From: Streptomyces sp. ISL-43
GTDB taxonomy: Bacteria > Actinomycetota > Actinomycetes > Streptomycetales > Streptomycetaceae
Assembly (NCBI RefSeq): GCF_018614195.1
Contig: NZ_JAGGOT010000002.1
Coordinates: forward strand, 216,573 to 280,572
Direction: 5' to 3'
DNA: 64,000 nt
Notes under the pieces: model-generated
Seen by the model: only the letters and a program-made list of their open reading frames with translations
Databases searched by the model: none
What the model was told of the DNA's origin: nothing
In this document: positions 9,108 through 18,961 of the stretch, piece after piece
Layout of the letters: the number at the start of each line of letters is the position of its first letter
Position numbering within the stretch: the first letter of the stretch is position 1
Translations under genes and position numbers: made by a program

Positions 9108-9386
9108 GGCTGCCTGCCTCCCGTAGACGCGGGTCGCCGCGTCCGCCCTATGCGGTCATCCCACCCGTTGTGGGTGATCCCGCTCACACCGCCCGTTCAT
9201 GATTCTGACCGGCCGCATCCACATCAGCCACCGCCTGTGGATAACACGACGACGACTATTACCCCTGAATACGACATATCTGTCATATATACGCCTAGTC
9301 TGACATTGCGCCAGCTCTCCTCATCCACAGGACTTGCGCGCACCGCCCCCTCATGCATGTCAGGGAAGGGAAGGGACGGCACCCCC
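9108..9386. promoter_or_regulatory. Divergent AT-rich intergenic region with DnaA-box-like 9-mers
   Basis: This 279-bp spacer separates glpD (minus) from the dehydrogenase-like gene (plus). It is clearly AT-richer than its surroundings between 9240 and 9310. It carries TTATCCACA on the minus strand (9236-9244), a perfect classical DnaA-box consensus, and two one- or two-mismatch relatives, GCATCCACA (9215-9223) and TCATCCACA (9321-9329). A small inverted repeat GACATATCTGTC lies in the AT-rich core, and TGTCA/TGACA arms flank the following 15 bases. Promoters for both genes must be here, but I could not assign -35/-10 pairs with confidence. Confidence 0.45.
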
Positions 9387-10616
9387 ATGCCCGCAGATCT
9401 CGCCGTCATCGGACTCGGCCATCTCGGCCTCCCGCTCGCCCAGGCAGCCGTGGCCGCCGGGATCGAGACGGTCGGCTACGACAGCGGTCCGGCGACGGAC
9501 TCCACCCTCACAGCCGCCGAGATCCGCCGCATGTCGGCGGCCGGCTTCCGGGTCACCACCAACCCCGCCGAACTCGGCCGGGTCCGCACCGCCGTCATCT
9601 GCGCCCCCACCCAGCTCGGCGCGGACCGTGCACTCGACCTGTCCGCGGTCGGCGAGGCGGGCCGCACGCTCGCCGCCCGGCTGCGCCCCCACACCACCGT
9701 CATCCTCGAATCGGCCGCCCACCCGGGCGTCACCGAGGAGTACCTGCGCCCGATCCTCGAATCGGGCTCCCGGCTGCGCGCCGGCCGGGACTTCCACCTG
9801 GCCTACTCCCCCAGCCGCCTGGACCCCGGCAACCGCACGCACGGCATCTCCAACACCCCCAAGGTCATCGGCGGCCTCACCCCCGCCTGCACCGAGTCCG
9901 CGCACGCCTTCTACGCACGCCTCACCGAGAAGGTGGTGCGCGCCCGGGGCCTGCGCGAGGCCGAGACCGTACAGCTGCTCGAAACGAACTACCGGCACGT
10001 CAACATCGCCCTCATGAACGAGATGGCCGTGCTCTGCCACGACCTCGGCGTGGACCTGTGGGACGTCATCCGGTGCGCCGAGACCAAGCCGTACGGGTTC
10101 CAGGCCTTCCGCCCCGGCCCCGGAGTCGGTGGCCACGGCGTCCCCCTCGACCCCAACTACCTCCCCCACACCACCCGCACCCCGGGCCACCCGCTGCGCA
10201 TGGTCGGCCTGGCGCAGGAGATCAACAACCGGATGCCGCAGTACGTCATCCAGCGCAGCGCCACCCTGCTCAACGAGCACGGCAAGTCCGCCCGCGGGGC
10301 CCGCGTCCTGCTGCTCGGGGTCACGTACAAGCCGGACCTCGCCGACCAGGAGGGCTCCCCGGCGCGCGAGATCGCCAGCCGGCTCCTCGACCTCGGAGCC
10401 CTGATCAGCTACCACGACCCGTACATCGGCGGATGGCGCGTCAGGGACCAGCCGGTCCCCCGGGCCGAATCGCTGTACGAGGCCGCCGCCAACGCCGACC
10501 TGACGATCCTGCTGCAGCACCACCGCACCTACGACCTCCAAGGCCTGGCGGTGAAGGCCCAGTTGCTGCTGGACACCCGCGGCGCGAGCCCGGTGGGCGC
10601 CGCACACCGCCTGTAA
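9387..10616 (+). CDS. Nucleotide-sugar dehydrogenase family protein, catalytic Cys and Lys absent
   Basis: A 409-residue protein of the UDP-glucose/GDP-mannose dehydrogenase family. The N-terminal Rossmann motif is VIGLGHLGLPLA, the central domain has NYRHVNIALMNEMAVL, and the C-terminal domain has LGVTYKPDLADQEGSPA and SYHDPY. In active members the loop normally reads GGHC(I/F)P with a catalytic cysteine; here it is GGHGVPLDP, with Gly at 251. The catalytic lysine ahead of the central helix (normally KL.EN) is Gln196 in VQLLETN. NAD and sugar-nucleotide folds look intact, so I infer a non-oxidising or repurposed paralogue. The ATG at 9387 follows AAGGGA. No other sugar-nucleotide or glycosyltransferase gene is adjacent. 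Confidence 0.88.
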   Translation: MPADLAVIGLGHLGLPLAQAAVAAGIETVGYDSGPATDSTLTAAEIRRMSAAGFRVTTNPAELGRVRTAVICAPTQLGADRALDLSAVGEAGRTLAARLRPHTTVILESAAHPGVTEEYLRPILESGSRLRAGRDFHLAYSPSRLDPGNRTHGISNTPKVIGGLTPACTESAHAFYARLTEKVVRARGLREAETVQLLETNYRHVNIALMNEMAVLCHDLGVDLWDVIRCAETKPYGFQAFRPGPGVGGHGVPLDPNYLPHTTRTPGHPLRMVGLAQEINNRMPQYVIQRSATLLNEHGKSARGARVLLLGVTYKPDLADQEGSPAREIASRLLDLGALISYHDPYIGGWRVRDQPVPRAESLYEAAANADLTILLQHHRTYDLQGLAVKAQLLLDTRGASPVGAAHRL

Positions 10617-10704
10617 CCCACCCCGAAAGCCCGCCCCGGCAGGCCGAAATCCCCTCCGCGGACGTCGCAGGCTGCTGCTAACCTGCGGCGACTTATCTCG
10701 CGCA

Positions 10705-10750
10705 TACGTCCCGCGTACACATGTACGCATCCCGTGTACACACATGCGGG
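10705..10750 (+). promoter_or_regulatory. Overlapping inverted repeats upstream of the small membrane protein
   Basis: The segment contains GTACA-CA-TGTAC and, about 12 bp on, GTGTACAC, bounded by CCCGC and GCGGG arms. Such closely packed dyads look like an operator for a dimeric regulator, or a leader hairpin, 40-80 bp before the ATG. I cannot name the regulator. Confidence 0.35.
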
Positions 10751-10787
10751 CATCCGTGCGCCCAAAATCCCTGGGGGGGATTTCTCC

Positions 10788-11324
10788 ATGAGCCAGCAGT
10801 TCCAGCCGCCCGCGCCCGAGTCCACCACGCCCGCGACCGACACCGCGGCCCCGGCCCCGGCCGGCTTCCCGGCCCAGTCCGGAGCCGACTTCCTGGCCCC
10901 GGCCCCGGTTCCCGTCCCGGCGCGCCCCGGCAACGTGGGCCTCGGTATCGGCGCGGCCGTGGTCGCCGCCCTGGTCACCGCCGCCATCTACGGCACGATC
11001 ATCGGACTGACCAAGTACCAGATCGGCTACGCCGCCGTCGCCGTCGGCGTCGTGGTCGGCTTCGCCGCCGGCAAGCTCGGTGGCAGGAACCCCCTCCTGC
11101 CGGTGATCAGCGCCCTGCTCTCGTTGGGCGCCGTCTTCGCCGGCCAGATCTTCGGCCTCGCGATGATCGGCGCGGACCAATTCGGCGTGGGCACCCTCGA
11201 CGTGCTGAACCTCGGCTTCTCCCTGCTCGTCGACACCTGGAAGGAGACGTCGGGCCCGATGACGTACCTGTTCCTCGCGTTCGGCGGCTACACCGCCTTC
11301 CAGACGGCCCGCAAGACCGCCTGA
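10788..11324 (+). CDS. Small integral membrane protein of unknown function
   Basis: A 178-residue protein I do not recognise. The ATG at 10788 follows a GGGGGGA Shine-Dalgarno and begins MSQQFQPPAPES. The first 45 residues are a Pro/Ala-rich cytoplasmic tail. At least three hydrophobic helices follow, at about 46-70 (NVGLGIGAAVVAALV), 75-95 and 103-125, with a shorter amphipathic C-terminus ending in TAFQTARKTA. It is probably a monocistronic plasma-membrane protein. The 5' region holds overlapping GTACA/TGTAC inverted repeats. Confidence 0.8.
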   Translation: MSQQFQPPAPESTTPATDTAAPAPAGFPAQSGADFLAPAPVPVPARPGNVGLGIGAAVVAALVTAAIYGTIIGLTKYQIGYAAVAVGVVVGFAAGKLGGRNPLLPVISALLSLGAVFAGQIFGLAMIGADQFGVGTLDVLNLGFSLLVDTWKETSGPMTYLFLAFGGYTAFQTARKTA

Positions 11325-11330
11325 CCCCAC

Positions 11331-11371
11331 AGCCCCACAGCCCCACAGCCGACAGCCGACAGCCGACAGCC
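11331..11371. repeat. Short tandem repeats after the membrane-protein stop
   Basis: About three copies of CCCCACAG are followed directly by about three copies of CCGACAG, just past the stop codon at 11324. It is non-coding and has no evident dyad symmetry. It probably arose by replication slippage. Confidence 0.7.
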
Positions 11372-11513
11372 CACCCAAAGCTCCACCCCAGGCCCGGTCC
11401 CGGAGTCCGCGCGGGGCTCCGGGGTCGCGGGCCGCCGCCGGCGGGGTCCTGAGCAGCCGCGCCCATGATCACCAGGGGGCGGAAACCCCTGTCCCCGGCA
11501 GGGACCGCGGTCA

Positions 11514-11519
11514 TATGAT
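11514..11519 (+). promoter_or_regulatory. -10 element of a probable leaderless transcript
   Basis: TATGAT is a near-perfect vegetative -10 hexamer. It ends 6 nt before the GTG at 11526, placing transcription start at or within a base or two of the start codon. No Shine-Dalgarno is present. The -35 region has no clear consensus. Confidence 0.5.
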
Positions 11520-11525
11520 CCGCGC

Positions 11526-12506
11526 GTGTCCGCTCACCCCCCGCCCGGCCGGCCCGTGTTCGATCCCGCCGACCGCATCCCCGCCCTCGCCACCCTCCGC
11601 GACCGCGTCCAGCGCCAGGACTGGGATGGTGTCCGCGCCTCGTTCGACGCGCTCACCGACGAGGACGACCGCGCCGTCGCCTCGCGCGTCGTCGCCGACC
11701 TGCCCGACAGCGAACCGTTCCTCCGCCAGGCCGCCGACCGCGCTCCGCGCGATCCGCTCGCCCGCACCCTGCTCGCCGACCGGCTGATCCAGACCGCCTG
11801 GGGCATCCGGTCCCGCGCGCGCGCCGAGCACGTGTCGCGCCGGCAGTTCGACGAGTTCCACGCCCAGCTGCGGCACGCCGAGATGCTGCTCATCGACGTC
11901 TGCGCCGAGCACCCGCACTACGCGCTCGCCTGGTACCTGCGCCTCATGACCTCGCGCGGCCTGGAGCTCGGCCAGGGCGAGTCCCGGCGCCGCTACGACC
12001 GGCTCGCCGAGCACCACCCCCACCACTACGCGGGCCAGCAGCAGCTGCTCCAGCAGCTCTGCCCCAAGTGGAGCGGCAGCTGGGAGGCCGCCCACGCGTT
12101 CGCCGACGCGTGCGCGAAGGCCTCGCCCGCCGGCAGCCCGAACGCCGCCCTGGTCGCCATCGCCCAGCTGGAGCAGTTCATGGACGTGACGCGCAACGAG
12201 GACATCGAGGCCGCGCAGGCGTACGTACGCTCGCCCGAGAACCACGACCGGCTGCTCGCCGCCGCCGCGCACTCCGTCCTGCACCCGGATGCCCGTACGG
12301 ACGCCCGTACGGACGCGTACGTGCAGGTCAACGCATACTGCGCCTTCGCGATCACCCACGGCGCGGCCCTGCACCCCGAGGCCGCGGCGCCGCACTTCCG
12401 CGCCCTCGGCGACCGCGCCAGCGAGTTCCCGTGGCACTACCTCGGCAACGGCGACCCCGAGACCCAATTCGTCCGCCACCGCACGAACGCGCTGGCGCAG
12501 GGCTGA
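11526..12506 (+). CDS. Alpha-helical cytoplasmic protein of unknown function
   Basis: A 326-residue soluble protein. I do not recognise a named family. It is rich in Ala, Arg, His and aromatic residues spaced as in helical-repeat folds (DRIPALATLRDRVQRQDWDG, RYDRLAEHHPHHYAGQQ), and has no signal peptide or membrane segment. The GTG at 11526 lies 6 nt after TATGAT (11514-11519), so the transcript is probably leaderless. The stop at 12506 is only 7 nt before the next ATG, so it is almost certainly co-transcribed with the M16-type peptidase gene and may assist it. Confidence 0.82.
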   Translation: MSAHPPPGRPVFDPADRIPALATLRDRVQRQDWDGVRASFDALTDEDDRAVASRVVADLPDSEPFLRQAADRAPRDPLARTLLADRLIQTAWGIRSRARAEHVSRRQFDEFHAQLRHAEMLLIDVCAEHPHYALAWYLRLMTSRGLELGQGESRRRYDRLAEHHPHHYAGQQQLLQQLCPKWSGSWEAAHAFADACAKASPAGSPNAALVAIAQLEQFMDVTRNEDIEAAQAYVRSPENHDRLLAAAAHSVLHPDARTDARTDAYVQVNAYCAFAITHGAALHPEAAAPHFRALGDRASEFPWHYLGNGDPETQFVRHRTNALAQG

Positions 12507-12513
12507 GGACACG

Positions 12514-14313
12514 ATGACGACCACCGGCAGCAACACGACCACGACGACCACCACCACCGGCACCCTCACCGACGAGGACGGCGTCGTCACCACCACCGTC
12601 GACGGCATCCGCACCGTCCTCGCCCCCCGCTCCGGCCTCCTCAGCGCCGGGCTGGTCTTCCGGGTGGGCCGCGCCGACGAGACCCTGGCCACCAGCGGCG
12701 TCACCCACCTCGTCGAGCACCTCGCCCTGTACCGCCAGGGCATGAGCGACGGGCACCACAACGGCGCCACGACCGCCACGTTCACCCACTTCCACGTCAC
12801 CGGCACCCCCGCCGAAGTGGTCGCCTACCTCAACGGCGTGTGCGCCTCCCTGCGCGACCTCCCGATGGACCGGCTGGAGACCGAGAAGGAGATCCTGCGC
12901 ACCGAGGCCGCCGGCCGCGTCCGCGGACCGGCCCACCTCGCCACCCTGTGGCGCTACGGAGCCCGCTCCTACGGCCTCACCGGCTACGCCGAGACCGGCC
13001 TGCGGCAACTGACCGGCGACACCGTCCGCGACTGGGCGCGCACGCGGTTCACCGCCGGGAACGCCGTCCTGTGGATCACCGGCGACACCGTCCCCGAGGG
13101 GCTGGACCTCGCGCTCCCCTCCGGCGAGTGGCATCCCGCGCCCGAGGCCACCTCCGCCCTGCCCGTCCTGCCCGCCTACTTCCAGGGCGACGACGGCGCC
13201 GTCGTCCTGACCTCCGTACTGCCGCGCTCCACCGGGGCGAGCCTGTTCGCCGAGGTCCTCGGCAAGGAGCTGCTGCGGGACCTGCGCCACAAGAGCGGGT
13301 ACTCGTACACGGCGACGGCCGAGTACTCCCCGCGCGACGCCGGCTCCGCGACCGTCGTCGCCTACGCCGACGCGCTGCCGCACAAGCAGGACGCGATGGT
13401 CGGCGCCTTCGTCGACGTCCTCGCGAAGCTGCGGGCCGGCCGGATCGAACCGGCCGACCTGGAAGCCGTACGGGCCTCCGCGCTCGCGCGGCTCAACGGC
13501 CCCGAGCTCGCCTCCGCCCGGCTCCCCGGCCAGGCCGTGGACCTCCTGCTGCGCCACCGCCACCTCACCGTCGCCGAGGCGAGGGCCGAGATCGAGGCGG
13601 TCACCGTCGAAGCCCTGCACGAGGTCGCGCGCGCCCTGTGGGCCGGCGCCCTGATGCAGGTGCCCGGCCGGGGCGTGGACTGGGCGGGGCTCGCGGTCGC
13701 GCCCACCGGGTCCGAGGAGGTCGTCACGGGGCGGGCGCACCCGTCCCTGGCCGATCCGGGCACGGTCCTGACCGTGGCGGCCGACGGGGTCAGCCTGGTC
13801 ACGGCGGCCAATCGGATCACCGTCCGCTACGCGGAGTGCTCCCTCGTGCAGGCCTACCCCGACGGCGCCCGCCATCTGGTCGGCCACGACGGGTTCACCC
13901 TCACCATCGAGCCGGCCCTGTTCGGGATCACCGCGGCCGACCTGGCCCCGCTCGACGCGTCCGTCCCGCCCTCCGTGGTCCTCGCGATGCCGCCCCGCGA
14001 CCCGGCGCGCATCCCCCGTCCGCCCCAGCCCGCGCAGCCGGCCCAGCCGACCCGGGCGGCGGCCCCGGAGGCCCTCCCGGCCGCCCCGCAGGCCCCGCCC
14101 GCCGTCTGGTTCACCGTCCTCCTGTGGGTGCTCGGTGTCCCCGGGGTGCTCATCGGCGGATCGACGCTCGTGCTCGGCATCGTCATGGGTGACGAGCACG
14201 GCCAGATCGCCCAGGACAACGCGAAGTTCCTCTTCGACTACCTGCTCGTCGCGGGCGCCTTCCTGATCCCGTGGGGCGTCTGCATGAACCGCCGGATCAA
14301 GGGCAAGAACTGA
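12514..14313 (+). CDS. M16-type zinc metallopeptidase domain protein with C-terminal membrane anchor
   Basis: A 599-residue protein with the inverted zinc motif HLVEH (65-69) in the context GVTHLVEHLALYRQG, and a following acidic helix ETEKEILRTE (122-131) that could give the third ligand. The second M16 lobe carries LRHKSGYSYTATAEYSPRDAG, the usual R..GY.Y signature. Both lobes are therefore in one chain. Unlike typical soluble M16B proteins, it continues through a Pro/Ala linker into two membrane helices (about 530-552 and 570-590) and ends NRRIKGKN. The N-terminus has a run of eight threonines. The ATG at 12514 lies 7 nt after the previous stop. Peptidase activity is inferred; the substrate is unknown. 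Confidence 0.85.
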   Translation: MTTTGSNTTTTTTTTGTLTDEDGVVTTTVDGIRTVLAPRSGLLSAGLVFRVGRADETLATSGVTHLVEHLALYRQGMSDGHHNGATTATFTHFHVTGTPAEVVAYLNGVCASLRDLPMDRLETEKEILRTEAAGRVRGPAHLATLWRYGARSYGLTGYAETGLRQLTGDTVRDWARTRFTAGNAVLWITGDTVPEGLDLALPSGEWHPAPEATSALPVLPAYFQGDDGAVVLTSVLPRSTGASLFAEVLGKELLRDLRHKSGYSYTATAEYSPRDAGSATVVAYADALPHKQDAMVGAFVDVLAKLRAGRIEPADLEAVRASALARLNGPELASARLPGQAVDLLLRHRHLTVAEARAEIEAVTVEALHEVARALWAGALMQVPGRGVDWAGLAVAPTGSEEVVTGRAHPSLADPGTVLTVAADGVSLVTAANRITVRYAECSLVQAYPDGARHLVGHDGFTLTIEPALFGITAADLAPLDASVPPSVVLAMPPRDPARIPRPPQPAQPAQPTRAAAPEALPAAPQAPPAVWFTVLLWVLGVPGVLIGGSTLVLGIVMGDEHGQIAQDNAKFLFDYLLVAGAFLIPWGVCMNRRIKGKN

Positions 14314-14340
14314 CCGGCGTACGACGACCGGCCACGGTAC

Positions 14341-14382
14341 GCCGGAGGGCCGGCACCCCCTGCGGGGTGCCGGCCCTCCGGC
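14341..14382. terminator. Strong bidirectional hairpin between convergent genes
   Basis: A 19-bp perfect stem (arms 14341-14359 and 14364-14382, loop CTGC) lies between the stops of the M16-type gene (14313) and guaB3 (14401). It has no U-tract, as is usual for such hairpins in high-GC actinobacteria, and can serve both strands. Confidence 0.85.
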
Positions 14383-14400
14383 GTGCGTACGGAAGTCCGG

Positions 14401-15525
14401 TCAGCGGTGGTGCTGCGAGTCCGCGACGGTGACCTCGACCCGCTGGAACTCCTTGAGCTCGCTGTAGCCGGTGGTGGCCATCGAGCGGCGCAGCGCCCCG
14501 AAGATGTTCATCGAGCCGTCCGGGGAGTGCGACGGGCCGGTGAGGATCTCCTCGGTGGTGCCGACCGTACCGAGGTCGACCTTCTTGCCGCGCGGCACGT
14601 CCTCGTGGACGGCCTCCATGCCCCAGTGGTTGCCCTTGCCGGGCGCGTCGGTGGCACGGGCCAGCGGGGAGCCCATCATCACGGCGTCGGCGCCGCAGGC
14701 GACGGCCTTCGGGATGTCGCCGGACCAGCCCACGCCGCCGTCGGCGATGACGTGCACGTAGCGGCCGCCGGACTCGTCCATGTAGTCGCGGCGGGCCGCG
14801 GCCACGTCCGCGACGGCGGTGGCCATCGGGACCTGGATGCCGAGCACGTTGCGCGTGGTGTGCGCGGCGCCGCCGCCGAAGCCGACCAGGACACCGGCCG
14901 CGCCGGTGCGCATCAGGTGCAGGGCCGCGGTGTAGGTGGCGCAGCCGCCCACGATGACCGGGACGTCGAGCTCGTAGATGAACTGCTTGAGGTTCAGCGG
15001 CTCGGCGGCGCCGGAGACGTGCTCCGCCGACACGGTGGTGCCGCGGATCACGAAGATGTCCACGCCCGCGTCGACGACGGCCTTGGAGAACTCGGCGGTG
15101 CGCTGCGGGGAGAGCGCGGCGGCGGTGACGACACCCGAGTCGCGCACCTCCTTGATGCGCCGGCGGATCAGGTCCGCCTGGATCGGGGCGGCGTAGATCT
15201 CCTGGAGACGGCGGGTGGCGGACTCCTCGTCCAGCTCCGCGATCTCGTCGAGCAGCGGCTGCGGGTCCTCGTACCGGGTCCACAGGCCTTCGAGGTTCAG
15301 CACGCCGAGGCCGCCGAGCTCGCCGATGCGGATCGCGGTCTGCGGGGAGACGACCGAGTCCATGGGGGCGGCCAGGAACGGGAGCTCGAAGCGGTAGGCG
15401 TCGATCTGCCAGGCGATCGAGACCTCCTTCGGGTCCCGGGTACGGCGGCTGGGGACGATGGCGATGTCATCGAACGCGTACGCCCGGCGGCCGCGCTTGC
15501 CGCGCCCGATCTCGATCTCAGTCAC
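14401..15525 (-). CDS. guaB3: GuaB3, IMP dehydrogenase-related protein without CBS domains
   Basis: A 374-residue member of the IMPDH/GMP reductase family. The (beta/alpha)8 barrel starts with YAFDDIAIVPSRRTRDP and PFLAAPMDSVVSP, and the phosphate-binding segments VIADGGVGWSGDIPKAVACGADAVMMGSPLA are well kept. There is no CBS pair. The loop that holds the nucleophilic Cys in IMPDH reads GFGGGAAHTTRNVLG here, with no cysteine, so classic IMPDH chemistry is doubtful. The GTG at 15525 has GAAAGG upstream. It lies downstream of guaB on the same strand, separated by a terminator-like hairpin, an arrangement common in actinobacteria. The true reaction is not established from this sequence. Confidence 0.92.
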   Translation of the reverse strand: MTEIEIGRGKRGRRAYAFDDIAIVPSRRTRDPKEVSIAWQIDAYRFELPFLAAPMDSVVSPQTAIRIGELGGLGVLNLEGLWTRYEDPQPLLDEIAELDEESATRRLQEIYAAPIQADLIRRRIKEVRDSGVVTAAALSPQRTAEFSKAVVDAGVDIFVIRGTTVSAEHVSGAAEPLNLKQFIYELDVPVIVGGCATYTAALHLMRTGAAGVLVGFGGGAAHTTRNVLGIQVPMATAVADVAAARRDYMDESGGRYVHVIADGGVGWSGDIPKAVACGADAVMMGSPLARATDAPGKGNHWGMEAVHEDVPRGKKVDLGTVGTTEEILTGPSHSPDGSMNIFGALRRSMATTGYSELKEFQRVEVTVADSQHHR

Positions 15526-15627
15526 GTGTGGTGGCCTTTCCTCTGGGTCTGCCCGTCCAGTATCCCCGAAGGGCGGCGCGCCGCGTTCCGGTGACCGCTG
15601 TACGGACGCACGCGGCGGGCACGGCGA

Positions 15628-15655
15628 AGGGGCGGGCCCGTGCGGGCCCGCCCCT
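15628..15655 (-). terminator. Hairpin between guaB and guaB3
   Basis: A 12-bp perfect GC stem (AGGGGCGGGCCC / GGGCCCGCCCCT, loop GTGC) starts about 15 nt past the guaB stop in the direction of transcription. It probably ends the guaB message or attenuates read-through into guaB3. Confidence 0.75.
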
Positions 15656-15669
15656 CGGCGCTGCTCGGA

Positions 15670-17277
<1,608 letters not shown>

Positions 17278-17377
17278 CTACGATGAATGAACCCGGCGAA
17301 CCCCGGCGAACCGGGATCATGCGCCCCCGCCGTTTCTCCTGCCCGGCGAGGCCGTTCTCCTGCCCGACGAGGCCGTT

Positions 17378-18100
17378 CTACTGCTCGGCGAGCGCGCGGA
17401 GCCGACTGAGCGCCCGGTGCTGGGCCACCCGTACGGCTCCGGGGGACATGCCGAGCATCTGCCCGGTCTCTTCGGCGGTCAGCCCGACGGCGACGCGCAG
17501 CACGAGGAGCTCGCGCTGGTTCTCCGGGAGGTTGGCCAGCAGCTTCTTGGCCCAGGCGGCGTCGCTGCTCAGCAGCGCGCGCTCTTCCGGGCCCAGCGAG
17601 TCGTCGGGCCGCTCCGGCATCTCGTCGGAGGGCACGGCCGTGCTGCCCGGGTGCCGCATGGCGGCCCGCTGCAGATCGGCGACCTTGTGCGCGGCGATGG
17701 CGAAGACGAAGGCCTCGAAGGGGCGCCCGGTGTCGCGGTAGCGCGGCAGCGCCATCAGGACGGCGACACAGACCTCCTGCGCCAGGTCCTCCACGAAGTG
17801 ACGAGCGTCACCCGGGAGCCGCGAGAGCCGGGTGCGGCAATAGCGGATGGCGAGGGGGTGCACGAACGCGAGCAGATCGTGCGTGGCCTGCTCGTCGCCC
17901 TCGACCGCACGGCGTACGAGCGCGCCGACGGTGCCGTCGCCGCCGCCTCTGGCAGCGCCGGTGGAGCCTGTGACCGCGGGTGACCCCGGGGTCTCGTCGT
18001 CGCGCATCAATCCATGGTGCCTTGGCGCCGGGGCATTCGCGGCACTGCGGCCCGTGTTGTGCGTCGAAGCGTTATGCGGGGTGGGTGCACCGGAACTCAT
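17378..18100 (-). CDS. shbA: ECF-family RNA polymerase sigma factor (ShbA/SigD type)
   Basis: A 240-residue sigma-70 family protein with only regions 2 and 4. Region 2 is [41 protein letters not shown] with [17 protein letters not shown]; region 4 is [46 protein letters not shown]. No anti-sigma gene is adjacent. The ATG at 18100 has GGGAGGGGAGGGG before it; a second ATG at 18007 lacks a Shine-Dalgarno. Position between guaB and bldM/whiD matches the mycobacterial sigD neighbourhood. From memory, the Streptomyces gene here corresponds to ShbA, the ECF factor that drives the principal sigma gene hrdB. The family call is firm; the name is less so. Confidence 0.85.
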   Translation of the reverse strand: MSSGAPTPHNASTHNTGRSAANAPAPRHHGLMRDDETPGSPAVTGSTGAARGGGDGTVGALVRRAVEGDEQATHDLLAFVHPLAIRYCRTRLSRLPGDARHFVEDLAQEVCVAVLMALPRYRDTGRPFEAFVFAIAAHKVADLQRAAMRHPGSTAVPSDEMPERPDDSLGPEERALLSSDAAWAKKLLANLPENQRELLVLRVAVGLTAEETGQMLGMSPGAVRVAQHRALSRLRALAEQ

Positions 18101-18317
18101 GCTCTGGCCCCTCCCCTCCCGCTCGGCCGAATCGCCCCCGAGGCGACATCTCCAGGATGCGCCACACCCTCAAGCATGCGGCATGCCGCGCGAAGCGACA
18201 CGTCCCCCGGATTGTGCCCCGCCAATCCCCCGTCCGCAGCAGGTTGCGGGGGATCGATCGGAGGGGCCGCCGGGACCCGCCGCGGGAGCCCCGCCCGGCC
18301 CTGCCGCGACCGCGGCG

Positions 18318-18341
18318 CCGCCGGCCGGTGAGGGCCGGCGG
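18318..18341 (-). terminator. Hairpin just past bldM
   Basis: A 9-bp perfect stem (CCGCCGGCC / GGCCGGCGG, loop GGTGAG) ends 9 nt beyond the bldM stop codon and is a plausible bldM terminator. Confidence 0.65.
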
Positions 18342-18349
18342 TCGTGCGG

Positions 18350-18961
18350 TCAGCGGACCAGGCCCCAGCGGAACCCGAGCGCCACGGCGTGCGCCCGGTC
18401 CGAGGCGCCCAGCTTCTTGAACAGCCGGCGGGCGTGCGTCTTGACCGTGTCCTCGGAGAGGAAGAGCTCGCGCCCGATCTCCGCGTTGGACCGGCCGTGG
18501 CTCATGCCCTCCAGCACCTGGATCTCGCGCGCGGTGAGCGTGGGCGCGGCGCCCATCTCTGCCGAGCGCAGCCGGCGCGGGGCCAGCCTCCAGGTCGGGT
18601 CGGCGAGGGCCTGGGTGACCGTGGCCCGCAGTTCGGCGCGCGAGGCGTCCTTGTGCAGATAACCCCGGGCGCCGGCGGCGACCGCGAGGGCCACGCCGTC
18701 CAGGTCTTCGGCGACCGTCAGCATGATGATGCGGGCGCCGGGATCGGCCGAGAGCAGCCGGCGAACCGTCTCCACACCGCCGAGCCCTGGCATCCGTACA
18801 TCCATCAGAATCAGGTCGGAGCGGTCGGCACCCCAGCGGCGGAGGACTTCCTCGCCGTTGGCGGCCGTCGTCACACGCTCGACGCCGGGCACGGTGGCAA
18901 CCGCGCGGCGGAGCGCCTCTCGGGCAAGCGGGGAGTCGTCGCAGACGAGGACGGATGTCAT
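18350..18961 (-). CDS. bldM: BldM, atypical response regulator controlling aerial development
   Basis: A 203-residue two-domain regulator: receiver domain (1-120) with CDDSPLAREALRR and LILMDVRMPG (D54), and a LuxR/NarL-type HTH (about 140-200) with LTAREIQVLEGMSHGRSNAEIGRELFLSEDTVKTHARRLFKKLG. Length and sequence match Streptomyces BldM, an orphan regulator needed for aerial hyphae that also acts as a heterodimer with WhiI; the orphan status fits, as no histidine kinase is nearby. The ATG at 18961 gives MTSVLVCDD; an in-frame start further upstream (19024) would add 21 residues absent from the family. It is divergent from whiD and preceded by a sigma-BldN type promoter. Confidence 0.97.
   Translation of the reverse strand: MTSVLVCDDSPLAREALRRAVATVPGVERVTTAANGEEVLRRWGADRSDLILMDVRMPGLGGVETVRRLLSADPGARIIMLTVAEDLDGVALAVAAGARGYLHKDASRAELRATVTQALADPTWRLAPRRLRSAEMGAAPTLTAREIQVLEGMSHGRSNAEIGRELFLSEDTVKTHARRLFKKLGASDRAHAVALGFRWGLVR

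Noticed and set aside
7275..9386. A long upstream in-frame extension of the sugar-dehydrogenase-like gene
   Set aside because: It runs antisense through glpD. The Rossmann fold begins right after the ATG at 9387, which has its own AAGGGA site.
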